Positions 49,594 through 63,614 of a stretch of DNA of 64,000 bases are shown here, one piece after another; position 1 is the stretch's first letter; each line of letters starts with the position of its first letter. A program made the position numbers and the translations under genes. The stretch lies in contig NW_026705238.1 of NCBI RefSeq assembly GCF_029867415.1, forward strand, positions 248,001 through 312,000, written 5' to 3'. The notes under the pieces are model-generated. The model saw only the letters and a list, made by a program, of their open reading frames with translations, did no database searches and was not told where the DNA came from. This DNA comes from Vicia villosa (Eukaryota; Streptophyta; Magnoliopsida; Fabales; Fabaceae).

Positions 49594-50170
49594 AATATAC
49601 ATGGTATAATAACAACAAAGGGTAGCATAATCACAATATGTCACATTTACACAATTCATACCACATTACGTAGAATCATACAACATTACACATTATGCAC
49701 ATAAATGTTTATGAAATGTACTTATCCTCTACTTTAATGCATGTGGTACCATCACTGAACTCAGAGCTTATTTCCCTGAGTTCTAATAGTTTAGGAGGAT
49801 AGATGAGCTACACCCACCACTGCAACATTCTGCTAGATGTCCGCAGACATGCAATGTCTAGAAGTACATGCGAGCCATGCACGCACTACAACACCCTTCG
49901 CTAAACTCTACTTCTAGGAGTACATACGAGCTACCTCTGAGTTGGACTCCCGTGTGAGTGAGTTAGGATTATGTAGTGCCACAACATCTCTATAGGCTTT
50001 AGAATAAGGGTTTATTCTAGTAGTCAGGTTTGGAATGTGTGAGTTACCTTGATGGATTATGCAATTGTACCTTGAACCGTGTAGAAGTGTAGTAAGAGAT
50101 TCAACGGTTTAGCTCGGGAACCCAATGAGATTAGCATCTCATTCCATGTTGTTATATTAATTTTAAAAAT
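49594..50170 (-). mobile_element. continuation of the chromovirus-like LTR
   Basis: The texture ('catgtggtaccatcactgaa', 'gtacatgcgagcc', 'actcccgtgtgagtgag') is that of gypsy LTRs in legumes and continues the sequence broken off near 44036. The right boundary is not defined. Confidence 0.4.
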
Positions 50171-51385
50171 AAGCAGGTGCTTGAATGAGATTTGCAGCTA
50201 AAGGTGTGGCACTGATGATCCGTTGAATCATATTTTTGATGTGCTAGAGATTTCTATCTGACAATGATGTATCCGTTAGACTTGTTGTATTGTAAAAAAA
50301 TTACTCGGTCCAATTCTAGACTTCTACATTGATGTATCATGTACCAGAAGTAAATACTCTAATAATTATTCTAGACCTATGATTATGGTGTTAAAGTATT
50401 CATGGACACCGCAAACAAAAATGCAGATATCTCAAAATCCACTGATACCTATCATATGGATATCTCCACGGGTATGGGACGGACACGTGTATCACAATGA
50501 TGCAATGAGGCGGATAGATGGAGACTAGTACCGTGTCCATGGGTACTTATTGTCATCCCTAGATAGAACCCTTATGTATGGTGATAGTCACTCTTATTCT
50601 CAAACCCTAACCGCGCAAAGATTCTTAGCCTATGAAGCACGGACACCGGAAACACGACATCGACACTGACACATTGACACTGGTAATGATATGAAAAAAT
50701 GAATAAATTTAATGTAATCACAAGTGTCGATGTCGATATCAGACACCAACACTAACACAAACACACATTTCTTCAGAGGTGTCAGCTCTATAGAGTTTGA
50801 GTCTGTGTTCTCTCTAAAGCTTTTCTCAGTTTGCAATTAGCACTATAGACGGAAGACTCCCTTGTCGCAGATTCTATTTTTGTGGACTAAGTAGAGATGT
50901 TGTTCACGCAACGTTAGTGATCAATCTGTTTTGACAGTAATTTTTTTTTTTTGTGTTATAAAAGGTATCAATCAATTCCCGACTTATATGAGAAATTTGT
51001 ATACTTATCTGATGCACTCACTTTGATTTTTGATGATTTCTCTTAAAGTAGTTTTGTTAAAATTTGTATATTTCATAATAGTAAAAATATTAGAATGGTT
51101 AGACTTATACTTTTTAATGTTAGTTTGCATCCCTTTTGATATTGACTTGCATTGATTCGCTTTGTTTTTATTACGATTTGTGGCAAAAGAAAGCTATGGA
51201 GAAGTTATTTTGTTACTTATGAAGTAGGCTACATTAGATACCAAAGTTATATAAAAACCAGTTAGAACTTAAAAAAACATTTAACTGAAAGTTGAAACTA
51301 ATTTTTCTTTTATAACAATCTAACTAGTAGTTTTGGCACAAATGCATTTCAAGAAAGTAAATTGAAACAAGGATCATGCTTAAAA
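50170..51385. other. intergenic sequence with small MITE-like pieces
   Basis: No gene. 50380-50570 and 50620-50800 contain 'ggacacc/ggtgtc' inverted motifs typical of small legume MITEs (for example 'agcacggacacc' and 'gaggtgtcagct'), but clean ends are not visible. 51000-51385 is the 3' flank of SCPL copy 2. Confidence 0.4.
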
Positions 51386-51389
51386 GCCA

Positions 51390-53526
<2,137 letters not shown>

Positions 53527-53538
53527 CTACTTTCTAAC

Positions 53539-53546
53539 TATTTATA
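53539..53546 (-). promoter_or_regulatory. TATA box of SCPL copy 2
   Basis: TATAAATA on the minus strand, in the same context (ccatctataaatag) as copy 1. Upstream sequence to about 53680 is also shared with copy 1, including 'aatcagccggctaat', so the promoter was duplicated with the gene. Confidence 0.75.
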
Positions 53547-53689
53547 GATGGAAAACAGTGGCAAATCCTGCAGGAGTTGTTTTATTGTGGTTGAAAGCAT
53601 GTGAAAGAAACAAGAGAGTGATAACATTACTACTATTATTGACTAGTTAATGACCATACATTGATTAGCCGGCTGATTTGATTTTAGCA

Positions 53690-54380
53690 TATGATGTTAC
53701 TTAAAATTTTAGCATTTTGTGATTAACTTTGAAAAGTGGGTGAGATATATGTTTCTCTAACCTATATTAGTTTGTGGTGGAGGTAATGTGTAATTGGGTT
53801 ACATAGAGGGATTGAATATGCTTTTTCATAAATAATTAAAATAAATAATTGTTTTGTTATGTTGGATCATCTTAGGTGTGCTGCGTCTCTTTTGTTTTTA
53901 GGTGGTGGAGAAGGTTGTGATTTATTTGTGTAGGCATTTGTTTTGTATGTTGGTGCATTGGTCTGTCTTGAGTGGTGTTGCTTGACAGTTTGTATTCTTT
54001 TTGTTGGCAACTGTGCATTTTTCATGCTATAGTGCTTTAATTATATTTTACTTTAAGAAAAAAAAGCTGGATCAGCCTCCGTAAAATAGCGATTTAAGGT
54101 TCATTAACACCTGGATCAGACTCATTTTTGGAAGGCAAGGTTACAACACATGTGTCTATATTGTGACTGTTCGGATTGTCAAAAAGAAGTTTGAGCTCAG
54201 AGATATTGACTTCGTATTGAAGCTGCAGTTTTGGGTATTTTTTAGCTTTTTGCTTCGTATTTGTAAGTTAGTTTGCTTTGTAATTTGCATGTTGTTAGCA
54301 CTAATTTGTGCATCACATTGAGACTCTATTGTACCATAATTTGAGTATAGTGAACCTATTCTTTTGATCTAGACGGGGTT
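53690..54380. other. intergenic sequence
   Basis: AT-rich with no gene or element that I can identify. Confidence 0.3.
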
Positions 54381-54799
54381 TCACTTAGGGTTGTTAAAGA
54401 AAACCATGAACCGAACCGCTGAACTGGACCGAATTGAAGTGAAAATAATCAAACCATTAGTAATGATTAGTGAATCAAACTTATATTTTATTAATTGTTC
54501 AAGAATCAAACCGTTAAACAATTAATCAATCTCAAATTAACTCTGAACCGAACCGTTTGTTATTTTAGTTTCTAAATTTAATTTCTTTTTCAAAAATAAA
54601 AAAATAACTAAATTCAAAATTTTGATTTTTTTAAAAATAAAAAAATTGTTTTTTTCGACAATAAAAAAAAGGTGATTTTTTTCAAAAAATTAGAAAAGTC
54701 ATTTTTTTGTAAATATAAAAAAAATCGAATTTTCTGAAGAAAACAAAAAAAAAATTGTTTTTTTACGAAAATTAAAGAAGTCAATTTCTTCGAAAATAA

Positions 54800-56455
54800 A
54801 AACCCGATTTTACTGTAATTTCAAAAAACTCGATTTTACTGTATTTTTTAAAAATCTGATTTTACAGTATTTTCAAAAAAAACCCAATTTTACTGTATTT
54901 TTGGAAAAAAACTCGATGTACTGTATATTTGAAAATCTCGATTTTACTGTAATTTTTAAAAAAACTTGATATTATTGTATTTTTGAAAAACTCGATTTTA
55001 CTGTATTTTTTAAAAATCTGATTTTACAGTATTTTCAAAAAAACCCAATTTTACTGTACTTTTGGAAAAAAAACTCGATGTACTGTATATTTAAAAATCT
55101 CGATTTTACTGTAATTTTTAAAAAATTTTTGATTTTATTGTATTTTTGAAAAACTCGATTTTACTGTATTTTGAGAAAATTTCAATTTTACTATATCTTT
55201 GGAAAAACCTGATTTTACGTTTTTTTTTTATATAACACGATTTTAAAGTATTTTCAAAAATCCCAATTTTACTATTTCTTTTTACAACTTTATTTTATCT
55301 TATTGTCAAAAAAACTGATTTTATCGTATTTTCAAAAAACACGATTTTACTGAATTTTTTAAAAATTTAATTTACTGTATTTATCTCGATAACTCGATTT
55401 TACGATATATCTAAATATTGAATTTACTGTATTTTAAAAAAAAAAACTCGAAGTTACCGTATTTTCTGAAAAATTAATTTTTACTATATTTTCAAAAAAC
55501 TCAAATTTACTGTATTTTAAAAAAAACTCGATTTTATTGTATTTCCTAAATATTGAGTTTTTCTAAAAATACAGTAAAATCAAGTTTTTTCACATTCACG
55601 ATAAAAACAAGTCTTTCCAAAAATTTAGCAAAATCAGATTTTTTTTGAAAATACAGTTGAATCGGGTTTTACAAAAATATAGTAAAATCAGAGTTTTTGA
55701 AAATACCGTAAAATCGAGTTTTTTTTCAAAATACAGTTCAATCGATTTTTTTAAAATAAAATGATCTTACCGAGCAGATCAGATGACCAGCAACAATGAA
55801 GGCTTGAAGTTTGGGACGGTTGATAGGGGAAAAAAGGGTTGTACCTGCAAGGCACTCCGATGCCAAAGTAAGTATGTGTTCCACAAGGCACAACAAAGTG
55901 AGAGAATTTTGGGGTATGAAAAAATTACCTTGCCCTCTGTGGTGAGAGGGCTATTTATAGGTTGTCCTTAAGCGAAATTGACTCCTCCTTCTAAGGCATA
56001 GATTTAGGTGACACGCGAGCTGGCTGCTTACCGGGCACGAGGCTCTCTCGTGGTCGGTTGTCCTGGGCGTTTGCCCGGAGCAGTCCGGGGGAGGCTCCCA
56101 CGCGTGGTCTAAGGCGCCTTGGGCCGAAGGTTGGATTGACCCAATTAGAATGATTGGGTCGGTCCAGAACATAAAATAAGATCGAATTTTTTGAAAATAT
56201 AGTAAAATCAGGATTTTTGAAAATACAGTAAAATTGAGTTTTACAAAAGTACAGTAAAATCAGTTTTTTTGAAAATACAGTAAAATCGAGTTTTTTAAAA
56301 AATAGTAAAATCTAGTTTTTTGAAAATACAGTAAAATTGAGTTTTTCCATAAATACAGTCATATCGAGTTTTTTGAAAATACTTTAAAATCGAGTTTTTT
56401 GAAAATACTTTAAATTTTGAGTTTTTTGAAAATACAGTAAAATCGAGTTTTTTTA
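54800..56455. repeat. head-to-head array of ~25 bp repeats
   Basis: About 25-30 degenerate copies on the left half and a similar number inverted on the right half; the switch lies near 55562. The unit contains the constant core 'gattttactgta'. Confidence 0.85.
55778..56175. mobile_element. GC-rich insertion in the inverted-repeat element
   Basis: Roughly 400 bp with much higher GC than the surroundings interrupts the 25 bp repeats. Phrases such as 'gagagggctatttatagg' and 'cacgcgtggtctaaggcgcc' resemble gypsy LTR sequence, but ends and TSD are unclear. Confidence 0.4.
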
Positions 56456-56939
56456 TTTATTTATTGCATTACTGAAAAAATCCATGTTGCTCAAAACATC
56501 AATTTATAACCGTTGATTAAATAACCAATAAATATGTAATTCACAAAATGAGGGAAAAAAAACTTGATTTTTCCCCAAAATAAAAAATTTGATTTTTTTC
56601 CAAAATAAAAGTCATTTTTTTTCGTAAATTTGAAAAGTCTTTTATTTTCGAAAATAAAAAAAGTCGATTTTTTGCAAGAAAAAACAAAAAAAGTTTTTTT
56701 TCTATACCAAATATAACGGTTTGATTCTTTAACAAATGTTTTAGTTTGAAAAAATTTGTCTTCTAATGATGTGGTATAATTGGAAATTAAGAACCGTTAT
56801 TCCAAACCAAAACTTTTGGTTCAGTTTGGTTATAAAAAAATTGAAACGGTTCACGTCAGTTCAAATGACCTTATATATAATGGTTCGGTTCAGTTTTCTT
56901 ACAGAACTGTACAACGAACCGCCCTAACCAAGACACTTC

Positions 56940-57023
56940 CTCCCTCTAGGTTTTGAAGATCTGGGAAGCAAGTTCACTGTGTGTGACTCTATTCAAATCA
57001 ACCACAATGCAGCTTGAGGGGGC
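56940..57023 (+). pseudogene. extreme 3' end of a copia internal region
   Basis: A short coding-like end (LGSKFTV, DSIQINHNAA) followed by the polypurine tract TTGAGGGGG at 57014-57022, then the LTR. The rest of the polyprotein is not upstream. Confidence 0.45.
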
Positions 57024-58657
57024 TATTAAACGAGTTAATCATGTAATATAATAGGATTTATGAGTAAACTCATAAGAGCCTACTATGTAGACATGATTAC
57101 ATTAACGCAGCCTGTATAACTAACTATAGCCGAACTTGTTAGAACAAGATTTGTTCTGATCAATTATCTTAGTTTTGATGATAACAATAATATGAATTTT
57201 GCTTAAGATAATATGGTACTCTAATCCAATGCAATTTCCCTTTCAGGAAATATATAAAGAGTACGCATAATTCAGCGCTCAGAAGCTTTGTCTCAAGGGT
57301 TCAGCATGCAACATCAGAACATGGTCTGGCAAGACATCAGAAGATGGTCGAAGCAGAATCAGAACATGGGTCTATGGAAGCATCAGAAGAACATGAGATC
57401 AGAAGCACTGAAGCTCAGAAGATGGTATCACGCTCAGAAGCACTTCAAGGTCAGAAGATCAGAAGATGCTATGCACCAAGTTGTTTGACTCTGATGATAT
57501 TCAAACGTTGTATTCACAAACATCAGATCAGAAGAAAGTACAAGTGGCAAGCTACGCTGACTGACAAAAGGAACGTTAAAAGCTACTAAAGGCTACGTCA
57601 GTAGACACAGCGTGAACAAGGCTCGAGGTAGTTGACAAAAGCGTATAACATTAAATGCAATGCTGTACGGAACACGCAAAGCATTAAATGCATTCAACGG
57701 TCATCTTCTCCAACGCCTATAAATATGAAGTTCTGATAAGAAGCAAGGTTAACAATTCTGAATATTTACAACGTCTATTAACTTGCTGAAACTCTGTTCA
57801 AATCCAAAGCTCAGAATCTTCATCTTCATCAAAGCTCACTACATTGCTTTTGTAATATATTAGTGAGATTAAGCTTAAACGATTAAGAGAAATATCACAG
57901 TTGTGATTATCGCTTTTAAGAAGCATTTGTAATACTCTTAGAATTGATTACATTAAGTTGTAAGGAACTAGAGTGATCGTGTGGATCAGAATACTCTAGG
58001 AAGTCTTAGGAGTGAACTAAGCAGATTGTAACTAGAGTGATCGTGTTGATCAGTAGACTCTAGAAAAGTCTTAGAGGGTATCTAAGCAGTTGTTCCTGGA
58101 GTGATCAGTGTGTGATCAGAAGACTCTGGAAGACTTAGTTGCTGACTAAGTGGAAAACCATTGTAATCCGTGCGATTAGTGGATTAAATCCTCAGTTGAG
58201 GTAAATCATCTCTGCGGGGGTGGACTGGAGTAGTTTAGTTAACAACGAACCAGGATAAAAATAACTGTGCAATTTATTTTTATCTGTCAAGTTTTTAAAG
58301 CTACACTTATTCAAACCCCCCCTTTCTAAGTGTTTTTCTATCCTTCAGAACTGTCTAACGCAATTAGATGCAGTTACATCACATGAGCTTATTCTAAGAA
58401 TGATGTACAATAACTCAGCCTATGTAGCTAACTGTAACTGGACTATCTAACACAATTAGATAAGTTAGATCTGATCTAACAACTTGTAACTAACTCAGTG
58501 ACACTTTTTAGACAGTCCTAGGCCTTACCTACTACATCAAGTCACCAATTGAATCTATAAATAGATCTGATCTAATTATTCAAAGATCAATAATGATACT
58601 ATTCATACTTTCTCCATAGATTCCAGAGAATCATGGCTAGTATTCATGATTCTAACA
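57024..58657 (+). mobile_element. copia LTR (about 420 bp) split by a solo LTR
   Basis: It starts TATTAAACGAGTTAATC (expected TG mutated to TA) after a polypurine tract and ends GATTCTAACA. A TATA box 'ctataaatagatc' lies at about 58555. It is interrupted at 57137-58347; the parts rejoin at GAACT. Confidence 0.6.
57137..58347 (+). mobile_element. solo LTR, SIRE/Maximus-type Ty1-copia (1211 bp)
   Basis: It starts TGTTAGAACAAGATTTG and ends TTTTTCTATCCTTCA, flanked by an exact 5 bp duplication GAACT (57132-57136, 58348-58352). The interior has the purine-rich 'catcagaacatgg/gctcagaagc' wording and 'tgatcgtgtggatcag' repeats of legume SIRE/Maximus LTRs. No internal region, hence LTR-LTR recombination. 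Confidence 0.85.
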
Positions 58658-58679
58658 CCAACAATTAAGTCAATTTTTT

Positions 58680-58878
58680 CATATTTCTACCATGGCACAT
58701 TATCAAGCAGTTCTCAGAGTTATTAGGTACCTTCAGCAAAGTCTAGACAAAAGACTTCTTTTTCCTAAACAGTCAGAGTTGTAGATTTTGGGATACTCGG
58801 ATGCAGATTGGGTCGATTGCATTGATTCTAGAAAGTCTATATCTGAGCTTATATGGTTGTTGTACTTGCTCAAGGATA
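58680..58878 (+). pseudogene. copia reverse transcriptase/RNase H fragment
   Basis: Reads MAHYQAVLRVIRYLQQS, then LGYSDADWVDCIDSRKSIS, the RT-RNase H junction of a copia polyprotein. An in-frame stop precedes ILGYSD. It is cut at 58879 by the Ogre-like LTR. Confidence 0.8.
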
Positions 58879-61800
58879 TGTTGGTGCACAATGAATAAAG
58901 ATGGTGACAAAGAGAATAATAGAATAACGGCTGTCGCTACCGCGAAAATTAACAGAGTCGCCACTAACATATTTATCCCGAAAAGGAAGGGAATGCCAGC
59001 AAACCACAAAACAAAACAACGGTCTCACGACCAGAGAAAAAGGGTAAGGGAGTCGGTTACGCGGGGGGAAGGTACTAGCACCCCTCGCGCCCATCGTACT
59101 CGATGGTATCCACGCCTGTGTCTAAATCTATGGGTGTGTAACAAATCTACGCTAATCTGGACTAAAATGAATGCAGAATGTAGGGAAAATAAAGGATTGT
59201 GCTCGCACGGGCCCTACCCCGCTGCCTACGTATCTGTTTTGCAGAATCAGAGCTACCGTAGCTCGGCTAACTAATTTCTGTTTGTTTTGTGTTTTTTAGG
59301 TGAACGAGTTACATTCACACTCCGCTGCTCGACCTTTGGAGACTTATGCTGGGAATGGAGCGGAAATAACAAGCTCTTAAGAAAAGAAAATCAAAGAGTG
59401 TGGTTTGTGTTTTAAAAAATGCATGAGGAAAACCTAAGCTAAAAGGGAAAGCTTGCTACCTAATGTTATCATACAAAGGGTACCAGTCTAAACTAAACTA
59501 AACAACCTACGGGGGAAAAGCGAATGCAAACAAATAGCACACAAACGAGCATCCACTCGTAAAGCAAACAAAACCAACGGTACTGACCGAATGGTAGAAA
59601 AACGGTCCCGCCATAGCCAAGGGGAGCAGCTCAACCCAAGTCAACCAAGCATTAGACCTCGTGAAAATGATCGGGCCATAGACAAGAGGGCGGACCCCTC
59701 TCAGCAACCAAGCCGTCACGGATCATAAAGGAAAACGGTGCGTGCGTACACCGAGCATCAACGTCGAGCGACGCGAGCTATAGGAAAAGCGGGGGTCCGG
59801 CTACATGAACCCTTTTCCTGACATACTCGATAACAAGATCTTTTGCACGTTCGGAAGCAAGCAACGCGAGGCGTGCGCATACCAAACAGACTCGATGAGA
59901 CTAGGCGGGGGTTGATTACGAACCCTTGACCGCATGCCTTCCATGAGGACTCAACGGAGTGCCATATAGGACTTATTACACCGTGACTCCCTGCCGCAAA
60001 GCACAAATGTAAACACACCAACAAAAACAAAGCCTCTTTTGAGGGCTTGGCCAGATGCATGTCTAGGTCCTACTTCTCATGTTAAAGGATGATGCGGAAA
60101 GCGATAAAGTACAGAAAGAAGTAAAATGAAACGGAATCAATACCAAACGGATGATGATCCGTAAACTAAAGCGAAGAGAGCGAGTAAACTAGGATCCCGC
60201 GAGCGAGCTAGCAAAAGCAAAGGCAAATAGTCAGCACACCGATTAGCCATGAAAGCACGCAAAGGTCGACATGCGCGTCGAGCATAATCACAATACACCT
60301 GCAAGAGGAACAAGCAAACCAAACAAGCAGATATAAAGTAATAGAGACGTGTCTCCAGGATGAGAACACGAGGCAAACGAATGAAATCGTGTCCTGCAAG
60401 TAAAGCGGAACACTCATAGAATAAGCATCGATCGGCGACTATCCAAAAGCCTTGCACACTAGCACACAAGTTAGAGATAACAAACATCGCAATCGAAATT
60501 GCGTTATTGAATTATAAGCTAAACCAGAAATGGATAACGGAATAGAGGATGAAAATGTAGCGAAAGCAAACAAGAAGAAATATGAGATAATATTCAAGAA
60601 CAAATCAAATATGTATACCGAAACTACGAAAGTCAAAACAAGTATTTACATGCACAACGATACACCGAAACGGCGAAACCGGGTAAAAATGATAAAAAAC
60701 TAAACTTGTCGGAATTAAACCAAAATTTTATGGTAAGCTAGAAACGTGCCAAAGAACTCAAATATGCGGTCGGAATTTATTAAATCGGCTCGGAAGCACG
60801 ATTTCCGAAACGGGACAGTAGCGAAAATGATAAAAAAAAAGTCGTCCGAAACTGAAAATAAACCTCACCAACAGCTCCGAAAATATTATTCCACTCAAGA
60901 AACATTATTCATATTCGCGAAAAGTCCACACGGTTCAAGAGTTATGACATTTTGAAGTAAAGCCGACACACCGCGCGCGTTATGGAAAAATTCGGAAAGG
61001 AAGCAAATAGCATGGTATAGCAGCAAGTTCCAGCACTTAGAGGCATTTATTAACACACAAGAAAGCTCTACTATCACTTGGAAACAAACAACAAACAAAA
61101 CCTCAAAGCCTAGGCACAATTGCAACAAAACTCAAGTTCATGAATTGTGGAAAGTGAAGTGTAGTGTGGGATATCAAGTAAATTGGCTGCACTATAATAG
61201 TGTTAAAACAGTCTCAAAATACCTATAAAACATGTTCAATCTCATTGCCAAAACTCATGGTGATTCACATCAAAGAGCATACATTTGCAAGTGGAATTTA
61301 GTGCATAAACTCAAATAATCAAGTGGTAATTGGAGTGTCAAATTGGCTGCACTATAATGGTATAAAAACCAGTCCCGAAATGCTCAAGAAACACACATAA
61401 ACTCAATGCAAAGCTTCATGAAAATTGGCAAAAGATAGCATACATTTACAATTGAAAATTGAACATGAAAGCATTGTTTTAAGTGGTAGAAACAACTCAA
61501 ATACAACCAAAATCAACTCATTTTTTATGAAACATTTTCTATATGGTAAAGCTCAAGAGTCAAAACAAATATTGAATTATCATGAACCATGAAACAAGTG
61601 TCAACCAAACTATTTTCTACCACATTTTTAACAATCAACAAAACCAAGCACTATGAACAAGAAAAAAATCACCCAACATCTCTTTTATGCAACATTTCAA
61701 CAACTTGAGTTATTATCTCTTAAGCATCAAATATTACCAACATTAAAAACAAACTCAAGTGTTCAAAAAGTCACATAAACATAACATGAATTAATTTCCA

Positions 61801-63614
61801 ACATTGCACTCTTTTTAATCATACTATTTCCAACCATGTTTCATGTCAATCATCAACATTTAGCACCGAAAAATTCCAACACCAACACACTTGCATTACC
61901 ATAGTTCTCACTCACATTAGAATGTCAAAAACATCAATAAAACCACATAAACTTCCAGCACTATTCACATCATTGAAATGACATTAAAAAGCTCATAAAA
62001 TCAACACTAAACCATAAGCAAATATCAACAACTAATAACCACAACAATGCCTTTCAATCTTTCATCAATTATAGTAAAAAAATCAACTCTCACACTCATT
62101 TTAACAAACATGTTATGTGCCAATTTTGAATTCATGAGCAAACTCAACATACCATCAACATACACCATCACTATTCTCATATTTGAATCAATTAAGCAAG
62201 ATTAACATGAATCATTCAAACAACAAGCGATTATTATCATCAATTATCAAAAATCATCCATCGACAATCAAACATCATCATCAATTAATCAAGAACAAAG
62301 CATGAATCTAGATTTGAATTCACATAATGATCAACAATTAAGCACTTAATTCAAGATCCGAAAGCTTACCGGATGAAGATCTAAACCGACGCACGAACAC
62401 GAACACGACACGAACGCAAACGCGAAGCAAAGACGAAAAGTGAATCCCAAGGGGAGAGAGAGGCGCGCGCGAAGTGTATAGGAGAGAGGAGGAGAAACTT
62501 CGATCCGATCTTCACTTTTCAATCCATGTTGTTTTTTATTCTTGAAGAAGATTGATGAATATTGATGAAAGTTTTGTGTAATTTGTGGTTTTGATTTGAG
62601 AGAAATGAGAGAGAATTGAGAGAAAGTGTTTTTGATTATTTTGGGTGAATTGAAGTTATGAGAGTTTCCCCTTCATTTGTGAAGAGCAAAATGTTTATAT
62701 ATATTGTCAACGCGAAACGTCCAAATTGCCCTCGGTGCGTCTTATTTTGGCTCGTTTTTAAGGAAACTCGGTCCGGCTCTAAATTTCGGAACTAAACCGA
62801 TGCCATTATGAAGATGACCAAATTTGTGACCCGTCGCCGCGAGAATCACCTCAATCCGATAAGCGATGAAGAAAACACGCCCGTTTGAATGACGAGAAAC
62901 GTCAATTCATCTGGTGCGACTGCGCAGAATTTTGTGAGTACCGCTCAAAAAACTCGATAAAACTCTATCTTCGGCTCAAAATCTGAACAAGCATGTGTGA
63001 CGAAGAAACGAAGCTACCGAAATTTCTGAGAAAATGCCGCCGGAATGGACTTCATACGATAAAAATCGAAGAAGTTATGAATTTTCAAACTAGGTGCGAC
63101 ATACTCGAAAACACACTTTTCACTGAAAAATCAAGGCGTTCTTCAAAATGCTGGGAATTTTTGGTGCATAATTGGCCTTCGGTCCGAATATATGAAATCT
63201 TGGTAATGATGACATGGAGCTCCAGTTAAATTTTCAAGCGAATCCGACGAGCGGATTGTGAGATATGAATTTTCCGAGATCCGAAACCTTACATTCAGCA
63301 CCGTTTTTCACTGCGAAACCTCAAGTAATTTGCAAATTTGACGACCTTCTTCAAAGAATTAGCTTCCGAGCCGAACACGAAAGTTGTAGACATCGTCGAA
63401 ACAGTCAAGATAACGCGGGAACTAAGCTCATATCACCTTCCAAATATGACTTGCGAATTTTTTCTCATATTTCCACTGTTTAAACCATTTTTCACGCCTT
63501 TCTTCTTAAACCCATGAAAACTCTTTATTATTTTTCTTCAATTTTGAAATGACGAAATAAACGTCATTATTAACTTATAGCTCAAATAAAGAGGGCAAAT
63601 TTTGGGGTGCAACA
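58879..63614 (-). mobile_element. Ogre-like (Ty3-gypsy, Tat lineage) LTR, 4.7 kb
   Basis: Plus-strand ends are TGTTGGTGCACAATG and TTTTGGGGTGCAACA, giving TG...CA borders on the minus strand. Length (4736 bp), the start TGTTGCACCCCAAAATTTGC and the segment 'gctgtcgctaccgcg ... cagagtcgcc' match my knowledge of giant Ogre LTRs in legumes. On the minus strand a purine-rich stretch (ATAGGGGCAGC) lies directly before the LTR at 63615, so this is the 3' LTR. Frames on both strands in this LTR (for example 58801-59274 or 59758-60060) show no domain and are not called. Confidence 0.75.

Larger units (their letters stand above)
54385..56927. mobile_element. TIR element filled with inverted ~25 bp repeats
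   Basis: The left end is TTAGGGTTGTTAAAGAAAAC followed by GAACCGAACCG. The right end is the inverse of TTAGGGCGGTTCG, with GGTTCGGTTCAGTTTTCTT just inside. Between them, tandem copies of 'actcgattttactgtattttt' (about 54800-55560) are followed by the same unit inverted, 'aaaatacagtaaaatcgagt' (about 55565-56455). The two halves could pair over several hundred bases. No ORF of note; a GC-rich segment at 55778-56175 is inserted. Confidence 0.7.

Noticed and set aside
58801..61128. Several frames of 65-157 codons on both strands
   Set aside because: They lie inside the Ogre-like LTR, have no recognisable domain and overlap each other; longer frames are expected from the locally higher GC.
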